Origin: Erodium maritimum
Lineage: Eukaryota; Streptophyta; Magnoliopsida; Geraniales; Geraniaceae
Reading direction: 5' to 3'
Length of the DNA stretch: 64,000 nucleotides
Assembly: GCA_963921825.1 (NCBI GenBank)
Contig: OY997596.1
Span: forward strand, 12,467,001 to 12,531,000
Shown here in pieces: positions 31,354 through 44,110 of the stretch. Within the stretch, counting starts at the first letter, position 1. Each line of letters opens with the position of its first letter. Made by a program: the position numbers and the translations under genes. Under the pieces are notes generated by a model that saw only the letters and a program-made list of their open reading frames with translations, had not been told where the DNA came from and made no database searches.

Positions 31354-33344
31354 ATGGCTTCGTCTTCGGCTTCGGGCCTTCCTCCGGGTTTTGAACATGT
31401 GCTCTCTTGGGTTAGACAACAACCTCTCAGTAATCCGGGTGGACATAGACTTCGATCTGAAGTGGTGGGGGCGCGTGATCCTATCTCGGGTCAGGGGGTT
31501 TTAGATTATTTATACATAACTTACTCCCAAGAACTTCAAACGTTTGGTTACAGAACTTGTTTCTGGAATGTGGAGACATAATCTCTGCTAAGGCGCCACC
31601 CCATCCGAATGCACGAGGGAAATGGTTTGGCTTTATCAGTTTCAGATCCAAGGAGAGCTCTGTGAAAGGCATTCAAATTTTTAATGGGTTTTCTCTGAAA
31701 GGATACAAACTTTTCGTTGTCGAAGCTTGGGAAAAGGGTTCGAGGCACATAAATCCTTCTTCCAAGTTGAAGTGGAGGGAGAAGTTAGTTGAGACACATG
31801 TGTCCTTTCCTAAAGGAAGAGTGGTGGAAGAGCACAGACAATGGTTGGATCGAGGTCATTTGGTTTTGTTGCACACACATCTTTCGGTGGGAGCTGTTAT
31901 GGAAGACATCAAAGTAACCAGAGGTTGCAATTTGATGTTGAAGGCCTTGGGGAATCGAGTTGCTTTAATTTATTTTCCTAGGATGGAAGATGAATTGGAA
32001 GCTTTCAAAGAAGAAGAAGTTTGGTTTAAGCCGTGGATGACAGTTATCAAGCATAATGCTGAGCTATGCAGAAAGGGTGGGAAATTTACTTGGTTAGCTT
32101 TACATGGGATTCCAATTCTGGGGTGATGTGAGGAGACTTTCAAAGCAGTAGTTGAAGACTTAGGGACCTATGTTTGCACACATCCAGCCTCACTTCTCGC
32201 CAACTCATTGGAAGCTGATTTTGTTCTTATTCATGCTCATGAATATCATAGGATGTATAAATAGACTGGAATGTCTCTGGAGGATCAACACTATAATACT
32301 ATGATCTGCTCGGTTGATGTGGCAAGCATTCCTTTGATCCTTCCTGATAAAATTATTGATTTGGAGTTGTCTACCTCTCACAATTCTGATCAATCTGATA
32401 GTCTTAACGCTGAGGAGGTTGGGGGAGACAAAGATCTCACTCAGAGCATTAATGAAGGGAATGTGGGTTTGGAGGTTGGTGATCAGTGTCCACAAAATCA
32501 GTTGCAAGTGTTTGTCCCTTTGCCAGTTAATAACTCACAACAACTCCATACTTTGCTCGTCATTAATTCACAACAACTTAATACTTATGTGTTGGAGTTC
32601 CCTCCTCTAATTGTTGAGAAGGCATTACCTACTAAAGATCCTACTTTTGTCTCCTCTAAATTGCTGTTAACTTTTAAGGAGATTCTTATCGTCCCTGATA
32701 CTCTCCAAAGTGAAAATTTTGCTGTAGTTGACACTGTTCCGGCAAGGGTTGGCATTTCCTCTCTCTTAGCTATTACAGATGGGACTAATTCTGGGTTGGA
32801 AAGGGAGAAAGGATCATTAGGAGCTGCTTACATTAATGAGGAGGAGCTCAAAACCCCCTCTTTGATAGTTTTGGGCCCCATGGTGCAGACACCAGTTCTC
32901 AAAAAATTGGTTTTGGGGGGAATTAATTCAAATCAGGATTTGGAGACTAATTTGACAATTACTCCCTCTATAACCAAGGGTCCTCTAGTCAATAAAAATT
33001 TCATTAGAGGAAGTGCTACTGTGGCATACAACACTAGGTCCAAGACGAAACTACTTCTTCCGACAATCAAACCCTACAGTGGTAACAAAGGTGAGTTAAA
33101 GGAAATTCGGTCTTTCAAGCAAGGTGGAGCAGGGACATGGGATTATTGTCAAGCTATGGGACTGAATGCTTATATTTCAAATGATTTAGTAATCGATCAA
33201 TTTGATAGTTTGGATGTTGAGGTAAACCAAGCAGTGGAGTTGGAAACGAATTCTGATGATGATTTATGTGATCTTGAAGAAGTAGAGGACACATTGGGCT
33301 CACATGTATTGTCCTTATCCACTCAAATATTATCTTCCCCATGA
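31354..33344 (+). pseudogene. LINE ORF1 with RRM domain
   Basis: Begins MASSSASGLPPGFEH at 31354. The RRM is split by a frameshift near 31555: LYITYSQELQ in the first frame, then WFGFISFRSKES (RNP1) and GYKLFVVEAW in the second (31557-32126). A stop at about 32124 interrupts it. A further open frame, 32271-33344, covers a Ser/Leu/Asn-rich C-terminal region. The last codons overlap the ORF2 start by ATGA. Confidence 0.75.
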
Positions 33345-36300
33345 TGATCATCTCATGGAACTTGAGGGGTGTCTCTTCTAGGCAAAAGAGAAGAGCACGA
33401 AGAAACTTGTGTACCAAGCAACGTCCATCAATGGTGTTAATCCAAGAACCTAAGTTATCAGATTTACCTGTTTATTTTCTTAGTAGTTGTGGTTTAAGTC
33501 TGAGTTGGGAGGCAATCTTTTCTCCAGCTATTGGAGCTTCTGGGGGCATCATCACTCTGTGGAACAAAGAAGTTTGGCAGATCATGGACTCCGTTTGTGA
33601 GGAGAGGGTAGTGTATTGGTTTGGTAAGCATTTAAGCACAGATTTAAGTCTTACTATTGCAAATGTGTATGCTCCTTGTTTTGTACCAGATAGAGCTACA
33701 TTGTGGTTAGAAATTGAACAAAGAATCACTTGTTTTTTTTATGTCTGAATTCATTGTGGCTGGTGATTTCAATGCGGTGCTTGATCCTACTGAGAAAAGT
33801 GGATCTTCATTTTTTGGTACTAGCAGTGCAGATTTCAAATCTCTTCTGGATAATGTGGGGCTAGTTGATCTTCAATTGGTGGGGGGGGGGGGGAGTTCAC
33901 CTGGTTTGAGACAAGATCTAGAGCTTCCAGATTGGATAGGTTTCTGGTTACTCCACAACTTCTCTCTACTTTTAGCAACCTATCTCAATCCTGTCACAGC
34001 AGGGGCATTTCAGATCATAAGCCTATCTTACTGGCAAATCATGTGATGGACTGGGGGCCTAGACCCTTCAAATTCATCAATGCTTGGACTTCTCATCCTA
34101 AATTCCTTAAGGATACTGAAGTTTTCTGGAACATAGTTCAGGTTGTTGGTTCTCCTGCCTATATATTATGGTTCAAGCTCAAGGCTTTGAAGGTCTTTTT
34201 GAGGGGTTGGAACCTTGCTACTTTTGGTTGGTTGGACTTGGATATTGACTTGATTACTGAGGAGATCAGTGGTTTGGACAGTCATATTGAATTTAGATAT
34301 CTGTCTAATGTTGAATGTTCTCAGAGGGCACTTTTGTGTGCCAGACTTATTCAAAAATTGAAGCTTCAATCCAAACTTTGGTGCCAGAAGGCTAGACATA
34401 AGTGGAGCAAGGAAGGGGACAGATGTTCAAAGTACATCCATTTGGTGGCCAACTTTAATTAGGCCAGGAAAAAATTAACACAAGTACTGGAGGATGGAAT
34501 TTCCTATTCTACTCCTACAGAGATCAAAGATGTGGCTAAATTACATTTTGCTAAGAGGTTTAAAGTTGAGGATGAGATTTGTATAGATTTCTCTTCTTTA
34601 CCTTTCAAGACTCTTACTTGTTTACAAGCTGAGGGGCTGGAGGCCAGTTTCTCTAAACAAGAAATTTTCTTGGCAATTAAAGCTTGCAATGGAGATAAAT
34701 CCTCAGGTCCTGATGGTTTCACCATGAGATTCTTTCAAGTGGGTTGGGAGTTTTGTCAAACAGGATGTCTTGAACTTGGTACATTATTTTCATGGGGGAG
34801 GATCATTGGGGAAGGGGATCAATTCTTCCTTTATTACCCTCATTCCTAAATGTTCTGCTCCAGTTGAGTTTGAAGACTATAGACCAATCAGTCTCATTAG
34901 CAGCTCATACAAGATCATCTCCAAGTTGTTGGCTCATAGATTAAAGGCAGTGATGAACATACTAGTTAGTGATGTGCAGACTGGTTTCATTGGTGGGAGA
35001 CAGATCTTAGATGGGGTACTCATAGCAACTGAACTCATTCACTCCATCAAATAATCAGGGCAAGAGGTTATAATGTTTAAGGTTGACTTTGAGAAGGCTT
35101 ATGATCATGTACATTGGAAGGCCTTATTGAATGTACTTAAGTCTATGGGGTTTGGATCTATTTGGCATGCATGGATAGCAGAATGCATTAAGGCTTGGTC
35201 TTCCATTTTAATCAATGGCTCCCCTTCTGGAAATTTTCCACTTTTTAGAGGGCTGAGACAAGGTTGATGTCTACCCCCTCCTTTATTTGCTTTGGTGGCT
35301 GAAACTCTTCACCAACTGATGGTGCAAGGGACTAATGTTGGGTTATATAGTGGAGTCGAGTGTAATGGTATTGGCCCTGAGATTTCTCACCTGCAATTTG
35401 CAGATGATACTTTGTTATTCATCCAAGCTGGGAGACAACAATTGATAAATTTGAAACACACTCTTAATGTGTTACAAAGGGCTACTGGTTTAAAGATCAA
35501 TTTGCAAAAGTCAAAGGTTCTGCTATTAAATCCTTCCTCTCTTAATATTTCAGAAGCATCAGATATTTTGGGTTGTTCTTCTACTGTCCTTCCCATTGAA
35601 TATTTGGGTTTTCAACTGGGAGCTAATCTTAGTAGGGAAAAAACTTGGGAACCTGTGGTGAATAAGTTTAAAAAAAACTTGGTTTATGGCAAGCAAAATC
35701 AAAGTCATTTGGTGGTAGAATCACACTCATTAACTCAACTCTAGGGGCCCTGCCTTTGTTTTATATGTCACTTTATAAGGCTCCTAAAGGGGTTTTATTG
35801 GAGGTGGAGAGATAGAAAAGGAGATTTTTATGGAGTGGTAGCATGTCAAGGAAGGTGTTGTATAAAGTCAGCTGGGATTCTATGTGCATACCAAAGAATG
35901 TGGAGGGGTTGTGTATCAAAAGATTACAAATTATGAATTTGGCCCTTTTAGCCAAATGGTGATGGAGGTTTGCTTTGGAAAAAGACTCCTTGTGGAAACA
36001 GTTATTGTGTGCAAAGTATGGTTGGGATCCTTCCTCTTGGGACTTATCTATATTTTTATTACATGATGGCCAGTGCTTCCTTAGACACATTGACTCATTA
36101 CTCTCTATTCCTCAGTTTGCTAATGCTTTTGGGGCTTCTGGTTTAATCTGGGAAGTCAATTCAGGCAAGTCTGTGTTTTTTGGGGGAGGATATTTGGATC
36201 TCTGAAGTCCCTCTCAAAGCTTTATTTCAAAGAATGTATCATCTCAGTAATCAAAAGAAAGCTTTGGTCTCTAACTGTTGGTCAAATGGTGTGTGGGTAC

Positions 36301-37022
36301 TATATTTCAGAAGGGATTTGAGGGGTTGGGAATGAGATCAATTCCATCTGCTTTGTCAACTTATCAATACAAGAGTGGCCCTCAATGAGAATGATGATGT
36401 GGTCTCTTGGGTGGCTGATAAGAAGGGGTTCTCTGTTAAAAAGATGTATCAAATCCTTGACAGGCAACATGACTTGAGTCTGAACTGGCCAAAACTGCTC
36501 TGGACTCCTATTTTACCTCCCAAGGTGGTAGCCTTCTCCTAGCTTGTATGTATGCAGGCAGTCCCAACAAAATGCTTCCTAGGGGCCAGGGGCATTTTTT
36601 CTGATAACACTTGGTGTGCCTATTGTCATGATCATCCTGAAGAATTAGATCATTTGTTTCTGGGGTGCAACTATGCTTGGGAAATTTGGAACTCTATTCT
36701 AAAGTGGTGGATCATAGTAACTATCATGCCAAATAACATCAAAGACTGGTTTTGTGCTTGGAAAAACTTGGGTCCTCAGAAGAATAAATCACACTGGAGT
36801 TGGTTGTGTGCTATTGTTTTATGGAGAATATGGCTTAGTAGGAAGAAGTTAATTTTCAACAAGGTTCTGGATCATCCTGACACTATAGTACAATTGATAC
36901 AACATGATGCTTATCAGCTCTTATGGACTAAATTCAAAAAGGGTCAAACCTTTTCCTTTTTAAATTGGATTGAATCTCCTCAAACTTGTTACTTTAACCA
37001 AAGGGTAGGCTTGCCTGTCTAA
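33341..37022 (+). pseudogene. LINE ORF2: AP endonuclease, reverse transcriptase, zf-RVT
   Basis: Endonuclease motifs: MIISWNLRG at 33344, VLIQEPK near 33436, ITLWN near 33550, VYAP near 33667 and AGDFNAVLD near 33757. RT motifs: PDGFTMRFFQ near 34710, FEDYRPISLISSSYKIISKL near 34870, VDFEKAYDHVHW near 35077, GLRQG near 35252 and the catalytic FADD box near 35400. The zinc-ribbon-like zf-RVT domain ends the protein (CAYCHDHPEELDHLFLGC at about 36620-36670). Breaks include a frameshift at about 33740, a run of 13 G at 33881-33893 in the endonuclease and stops at about 34460, 35053 and 35265. It cannot work without repair. Confidence 0.9.
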
Positions 37023-37799
37023 GCTTTGGGGTTTTGGGGGTGGGTTTGGTTTGGGTGGGTTTGGGGAGTGTGGTGAGGTTGTATCATGTGGGTTTGTTGC
37101 TCTAACTTCTCTAAGGTGTGTGGGTAGTTATTTCAGTTTCTTCTGGAAAGTCTTTGTCTCTGCTTTGAAGTGTGTGGGTAGATCAATCCTAAGTTGAGAG
37201 TGTGTCTGGTTTGGACTTGACTTCTTTCTCAGGAGTTTTTTGTTTGCTATGGAGGTAGTGATCCTGCTGGTTGGTTAAGTGTTTAACAGGTGTTTTGGGG
37301 TGACTGAAACCCCATTTTGCTGGTGTACTGGTTTTAGGCTTGTAGATCATCTTGTAGTGGTGGTGACAGACCTAATTGACTACAATGCTGTGGTGGAACT
37401 TAGTTTGGTGGAGGGTATATGTGCTGCATAATTTTGGTGCTCAATGGTTTGGTGAATGATTTGGGCTGCAGCAGTAGTAATGGATCAAAACAACATATCC
37501 TTGCTAATTTGTTGAAGATTAGTTGCTTGGTTGGGTGCAATTTGATGTCCTGAGTTCATTGTGTTGGGTATCTTGGGGAACAAGTATTGATTTTGAGATA
37601 ATTAGAAATTTTGGTTGTGTAACTTGGGGCTCAAGTCAAATTTTTGTAATAGGTGCTAATTGTAAGGGTTGGGTGGGTGTAGGCTTATCCCGTTTTTAGT
37701 TCTTGTCTTTCGAGGTCTTGGCCCTTTCCCAAGTTTTTAATTCGAAAACTTGGTTTATAAAATTAAAAAAAAATGATGATCAAAAAAACTAAGAAAAAA

Positions 37800-39440
37800 A
37801 AAATTACCCCTCGCCTCTGTCTAGACCTTCCTCCTCGCTTCTATTGAGACAAACCCTAGTCTATGCCTATTTCCGCGTGTGTCGCCGACAACCTGTCGAC
37901 ACCGTTTGGTTATGTCCCATCAATCCTTGTAGCCATGCACACCCCCTCGAAGACCGGGTTGAGGCCATGGCCTTTTATTCATCAGAAGGGCACAAGGCAC
38001 TCATCGGCATCCTTTGTTCTCTCTCCATCCATGATGCAAAGCAGCAGCGTTGTACCGACGAAGGTCCGCTGGCAGGGGCGACCGGGCTCTTCTCACCCGT
38101 GACGGGGCTTTACGTGGGTGCGTCCTTGGGATTTCTCGGGGGTCGAGGCGCCTGCCCTTGGTTTTCAAGTCCTCGTCTGGTGGCTGGCTAGGCGACCCAT
38201 GACCTTGCTCTGGGTCCGATGGAGAGTGGAAGACGCGGACGACAGTTTCGGGTACTCCTTTGCTCTTCTCGCCCTTTCGATTTCCACGGGTGCGGTGTAG
38301 GGGGGACGATTGACCCATGACCTTGCTCTGGGTCTGGTGGAGAGGGGAGGGCGCGGGCGCCAGTCGTGGCTTTCTCCTCCGAACTACCCACCCTGGGCGG
38401 TTTCGCGGGGCTCAGAGCTGGGCCGACCTAGGATTCCGGTTTGGCGATCTCCGGAGTCGGGAAGGTCGGCGGGGTGGATCTCTTCACCCACCAGAGGGTT
38501 CCGGAATAGTCGGACCCGCCTTATTGCATGCACGGCAAGCCTACCGAATCGATCTCGATTTCCGTACAAGGACTTTCCGTTGGCCCGTAGAAGCTTGCTT
38601 TGGAGGTCTGCGGTGACGGGGCCTAGACCGTGCCTTGGTGTAGCATGGTATCTAGGGCGATCAAGGGTTGCATGTGCGCATGGCGGGGACCATTTGTCCT
38701 TAGACCCATTACCTAATCCTGGAGGGTATCGGGGTGGGGTGCCAGCGTATCCCTGAACCCATTACCTAACCCGGGACCCAGTCTTAGCTGGGGGATAAGC
38801 CATCTGGGGAGGTTCTCTGGTGGTTCGATTGCGGCGAGCCGGGGGAACGATTCGGGAAGTTTTGGTGGAAGAGGTCGGGAGTCCCTCGACTCTTGGCCTA
38901 TTAGAATACCATCGTCCTCTACATGGGGAGGAGGGAGGGCTAGAGTTCTGGTGCCGGTGGCAGCACTAGAAGAGAAGAGTAGCCAGCGAGTCACAGTTCG
39001 GGCGAGGGCTGGGATTCAGCCCCGCCGGGCCTCATGAGTCCGCTGGCAGGGCTCAGGGGCAAGAAGGAGTCCCTGAGAATACCTTGTCCACCCTTCACAG
39101 TTCATGGACATAGGTTCGGTTTTATAGCAGAAGAAGAGTGTCGCCCTCGGACGACACAGCGGCATCTAGGCCCTACTTTGAGCAGTGTTCCGTCAGTCGT
39201 CTTTAGTTTCATTTTTAGGAGGTGGTTGTTAGGTCACTCCTGTTTTAGGTTGGTTAACCTTAGTTATTTCAATATTGTTCTAGGTCACTTGGTTTGGTTA
39301 TCAGTTACAGGTCGCCTTTCTGGCATGTCAACAAAACGTCTTCGGCGTTTCTAAGTAGATAGGGTTAGGGTGTTTGGCCCGTCAGGTTTTTCAGGCATGT
39401 ACAAACTCTTTTAATGGAATATATTGCACGTTTACTCAAA
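37800..39440 (+). mobile_element. Probable non-autonomous LINE-derived unit
   Basis: Starts with a C-rich leader holding gacaaaccctag near 37847 and ends with ttgcacgtttactc plus an A-run near 39430. It lacks recognisable ORF1, endonuclease or RT. Open frames at 38310-38756 and 37844-38191 are G+C-rich but resemble nothing I know. A 22-bp word (acccatgaccttgctctggg plus tc) recurs at 38192 and 38310, marking an internal direct duplication of about 118 bp. No TSD found. Confidence 0.45.
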
Positions 39441-40199
39441 AAAAATAGTACAATTGGGATAACCACCTTGTACCGAAATCCTTCGACCTCTAAGGTTTCT
39501 GCCTTTTCTCTATAGAGCTTTTGTGTATTGTCTTCTGCTCTTCAAATGATCACCTCTTTTGTTGCTCACATCGTGCCTTCGCCTGCATCCATGGCCCCTA
39601 CCACCTCTACATATCTCAAGAAGAACGTCAGTCAATCCACCCACGAGAAAGCTGTCAATCCACCCATGTCTCATGGGCTCCCAGCGTCGCTACGAGACTG
39701 TCCCCTACGTGATTCTGTCACTCGGGTTATGACCCAAGCTCGGTGGTCATAAAATTAGTGAGATACTAGAAGAAGGGGAGACCGAAATCTCTTCCTCTCT
39801 ATCCACTCTCTGTCATGTCATCGAGCACCACCCACGATCTTTGACCGGAACGAGTCTCTATCCACGCATCAAATCTGAGCCCGATCTTTGGGGGGTTGCT
39901 GCCCTCCGCAGGAATCACCACGACACTGACAGCCGTCCGACTAGGGGCCACACCAATGACCCTGATCCTGCCTCTCATGTGCAACTTATCAGCGTCGATG
40001 GCCTCTCTTGAGGACATCATACTCCATGTCCCGGTGGACCTGTAACTGGACGGAGTCGCTGCAATTTTTTGTGGTGGTCCTCCGTCGATACGACCCCGAA
40101 CTTGGCTAGAATGAACCGACGTCCGAATGAGGACCCAAACTAGCCTTGTGGCAGATCCCACTCAAGCCGTGCCCAGGGATGATGACGGCGGCATCGAGA

Positions 40200-41000
40200 C
40201 GAAATGATCTCCGATTGAGACTCTCCGGGCACTCCAAGAGGGTTTTGATGCTCTAAATATGGAAGAGGAGGAGGACCAAATCGTTTGCGTCCAAGGAACC
40301 CAATGGAATACTCTAATCCGGGTCGTCCCGCTTTTGGCCTGGCAGGTAGTCGTTTTACCACCCGAAAATGTGAACGAGACTCAACGGAGAGAGTCATGAC
40401 CAAGGTGTGGTAACATGAAAACCTTGTCATTAAGGTCCTAGGATGGGGCATCTCGGGATTTTACTTCACATCTCGCACGGAGAAGTAGAGAATCTGACGG
40501 GGGAAAGCCATGGCCATTCAAGCGACCACCGCTGGTTTTGGAGGATCTCTGAACCGACATTAACCCAACCAACCTTGAAATTCTTGAGGATCAAAATTTT
40601 GGTGGTAGTCTCTGATCTCTCATGGAATGGCCTTACGAAGAAAACTAGCTTCCGGGTGGGAGAAGAACTGGGGGCTTTGTGGACGTCCATACCATTAAGG
40701 CTGTAATGGCATGGGGAGGTAGTTTAAGCGTCTGATTCTGGAAGGGCCTCGCCACATCCCTCTGACGGACGTCCCGGATAATGGTCGAGCGACACCACAC
40801 ACCAACTCATATCCAGCTCAAATACGTCTAACTCCTAGAATTTTGCTTCCACTGTGGTTGTATAGGCCACCAAGGGGCAGAGTGTTGATGAAGCGACCCT
40901 GATAACCCCCAAGTAATACAACACTTTGATCTCTCCTTCATGGCTCCGGAGAGACCCAACATCAACGCAAAATTCGAAGGGACTGGTTGGAACCTAGCTT
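40200..41000 (+). pseudogene. LINE ORF1 fragment with CCHC knuckle
   Basis: Pieces in different frames read LRALQEGFDALNMEEEE near 40222, GGFVDVHTIKAVMAWGGS near 40670, and FCFHCGCIGHQGAEC near 40841. The last is a CX2CX4HX4C zinc knuckle, the type that follows DUF4283 in plant LINE ORF1. Stops interrupt it several times. The segment from about 40660 onward is repeated in reverse at 41350-41650. Confidence 0.65.
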
Positions 41001-41349
41001 AGCCACACGGATGCACCGCTAAGAGTCCTTAGCAAGGACTGAGACCTTCACCCTCGACCTCTCGGTCCCGAGAATCTTATTCCCACCAAGATTCTCCCCC
41101 AATGACCCTCCCAAAACCAAGTTCAGTGCATAACTTTCTATCTACAGTACTGATACAAACATGGAGTCGGCAACTTGTGTCCACTATTTCCAACTCGTTC
41201 ACCCCTGGAGCCCAAGGCCGCAGGACAAAACTAGGCGGTCGTGATAAAGAACTTTCTGCCTAAGTAGGGGCCACCTCTGGTTGGTACGGGGAACTTTCAA
41301 GCCTAAATGGTCACATCCACAGTCCCGATAGGCCGTCACCCGGCGTTGA

Positions 41350-41650
41350 TATTGGGTCTCTCTAGAGCCATGAAGGAGAGATCAAAGTGTTGTATTACTT
41401 TGGGGTTATCATGGTCCATTCCTCAACACTCTGTCCCTTGGTGGCCTATACAACCACAGTGGAAGCAAAATTCTGGGAGTTAGACGTATTGGAGCTGGAT
41501 ATGAGTTGGTGTGTGGTGTCCCTCAACCATTATCCGAGACGTCTGTTAGAGGGGTGTGGCGAGGTCCTTCCAGAATCGGACGCTTAAACTACCTCCCCAT
41601 GCCATTCCAGCCTCAGCGGTACGGACGTCCACAAAGCCTTGAGGTGGGGG
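41350..41650 (-). repeat. Inverted copy of the ORF1 fragment
   Basis: Reverse-complemented, 41350-41650 matches 40660-40960: shared words include gatctctccttcatggctc, ccaccaaggg(g/a)cagagtgt, ttgcttccactgtggttgta and tccggataatggt. With about 400 bases between them the two arms form a large inverted repeat of LINE sequence. Confidence 0.75.
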
Positions 41651-41689
41651 GGGGGGGGGGGTGGGGGGCTTGAGGGAAAGAGAAACCTG

Positions 41690-42520
41690 AAATCCTCTCA
41701 AATCCATTTCCTCTCTAATAAGAGCAGAGAGAACCTCAGCGCAAATAATGAAAAGATATGGAGATAACTGGCATCCTTGCCTCAAGCCTCGAGAAGGCAA
41801 AATCAACCGTTGATTTCTCCATTAAATTTGATACCAAAACTAGAGGAGGAGATAGCAAACTCGGGAAGCCCATCCGACCTTGGACTGCCTCTACACACCC
41901 CACTCTAGCTTATCATAGGTCTTGCTCATATCGAGCTTCAAAGCGAACCAACCTCTATTGACTCTAGTTTTCTGGCGGATAGAATGCATAAGCTCAAATA
42001 TTGTAATGATAGTGTCTGAGATTAAATACTCGGGCACAAAAACACTTTGAGACTCGTCTATAAATGTTGGCAACACTTCCTTAATCTTGTTCGCAACCGC
42101 TTTTTTAAATATCTTGTACAGCACCTTATACAGGTTGATCGGTCTAAACTCTGTCACCTCCTACGGGGATGAAACCTTAAGGATGAGCACCAAGTTTGTG
42201 TGTTTAGCCTCTCGAATGGAAATTTCACCTCGTAGAACCTAGAGACAAAACCTTGTAACCATAGGTCCCACGATATCCCTATGGGACTTGAAGAAGCGAG
42301 CATGAAAACTATCGGGGCCTGAAGCTTTATGCGGGCCCATATCAAAAAGAGTTTTCCTGATATCTATCTCGATGAAGCTTCTTCCAAAATGAACCTTATC
42401 TTCCTAGATGGCACCTCCTTAAAGCTTCAATGGAGAGAGAGGTTGAAGATGAGTTTAATGGGGAAAATTTGAAATACCCTTTTGGATTCCTGAGATGGGT
42501 TCGAATGTAAATTAGAGGAA
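41690..42520 (-). pseudogene. LINE reverse transcriptase fragment
   Basis: On the minus strand it reads FRPINLYKVLYKIFKKAVAN near 42140, ESQSVFVPEYLISD near 42050, ALKLDMSKTYDKLEW near 41930 and [18 protein letters not shown] near 41790. These are RT motifs 1-5 in order. It stops before the catalytic (F/Y)ADD box and runs directly into the reversed ORF1 copy at 41650 across a run of about 15 G. It is a rearranged, non-functional remnant. Confidence 0.8.
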
Positions 42521-44110
42521 GAAAACAAAAATGGGTGTTACAACAAATTCTCAACAAAAATACATATCCAAACCAGAAATTCAAACCCATAGGAATGTGA
42601 GACATGTATGTTTTGTGCAATACCCAGAGGTTTTAGGGTTAGGAGACAAGTGGGTACCCGAACCCAAAATCTATTCACTAAAACCCGAAAAAATGCCCAA
42701 AAAACACCCGATGAAAAATTATACCAACCCGAATATGACCCGAACGGGTTAATAAACTGATACCCAATGGATCCGGGTTTTTTCCCTCTCTAATAATGGC
42801 AAACACGCCAATGTCATCATAGCACATGGAAACTAAAAAAACAAATAGAGGCTCGTTAAGAGAAGAGAAAAGATGTACACATATGATTCGAAGAAAATAA
42901 AATAGAAGATTAATAAATTATTGTAGTATAAACACTTGAAAATAACAAGAAAATAAATAATCAAAAAATACTATCAACATATATGAGGTTGAGCTCAAAG
43001 ATAAGAGAAACGAGAGGTATTTAACTCAAAGATAATAAGTTTGAGTTTCAATAGTTATGAAGAAAGTAGAAGAATATGAAATTACATAAGAATCCACATA
43101 ACTTAAAAAATATTTGGAGTGGCTTTTTTCTATAAAAAAAAATGTGAAATCCATGCCAAGAGATGTAAGAGACTTCATGTACCATCAATATTTTGGAGGA
43201 TTTTTTTAACCTTTCTCTTGCAGCTTTTGCAGTGAACAAAAACTTTGATGACTTAGGTCTAAAATAAATAATAGAGAAGCTCTTAAAATTTCAGAAAAAA
43301 AATATTTTTTTCTGAAATAAACAAAAACACATGCTTGTTTAAACATTTCTGAATGGCCAAAATACCGTCATGTGTTAAGTTTCATTCTCAAATCATAACT
43401 ACTCAACTTTACGCTTTACTAATATATATTTTTTAATTTAATATTTCAAAAAATAAAATATTTATAAATAATTAAAAGCTCTTTTAAAATTTCATAAAAT
43501 ATGTTATTATATATTTATTGTTTCAAAAAAATAATATATAAATAAATAAATCTAATCATTTAATAAAATCATATTTAATTACTTTATATCAGATTTTAAT
43601 TCCTTCTTTTTTTGAATTAAGATTTCAATTATAAAATATATATACAAAAACATATCTTACCTACCTACCTTCAACCATCAACAACATATAAGTAGTGTGA
43701 CTCCTCTCTCCCTCTTCCCCTACTAATCCTCTATTTTCTTCATTCTCTTTTGCTCGCCTTCTTCAAGTTCGCGTCAGAAGCTTTCGCGTTCTCAATCCCT
43801 TCTGGCCGGTCTTATTCTTCCGTTTTTAGATCCGACGTGGTCGGGTCCACTGGCCTTCATCCGAACTAAGTCGTGTTGGTGTTCATCTCGGTCGGAGGTG
43901 GTTGGGTGACCTTCACTCGTCGTTGAGACGCCGAATTCTTTTGTTTGAGCCTCCTGTCACCTCATTGAAGCTACAGCACCAAATGGTCGTCAATAGTTCT
44001 TATTGCTCCATATTGAACATCTCTAGAATTAAAATAACTGATCAATAAGATTTTAAAAAGAGTGACTAAAAATTAATGAACAATTCAATAGTTAATGAAA
44101 ATTATAATAA
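42521..44110. other. AT-rich spacer, no gene seen
   Basis: Very AT-rich with many short homopolymers and a C/T-rich stretch at 43690-43930 that could be a decayed leader. No credible frame, RNA gene or element boundary was found. Confidence 0.4.

Larger units (their letters stand above)
31137..37785 (+). mobile_element. Near full-length RRM-type LINE
   Basis: About 6.6 kb with leader, ORF1, ORF2 (endonuclease, RT, zf-RVT), a long 3' UTR and an A-rich tail at 37763-37772. AAACTAAGAA at 31127-31136 and 37786-37795 may be the target-site duplication; the tail region is A-rich, so this match is not strong. Frameshifts and stops in both ORFs show that it is dead. Confidence 0.85.

Noticed and set aside
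38310-38756. 148-codon G+C-rich frame
   Set aside because: Overlapped by equally long frames on both strands inside a presumed LINE-derived unit; no family recognised.
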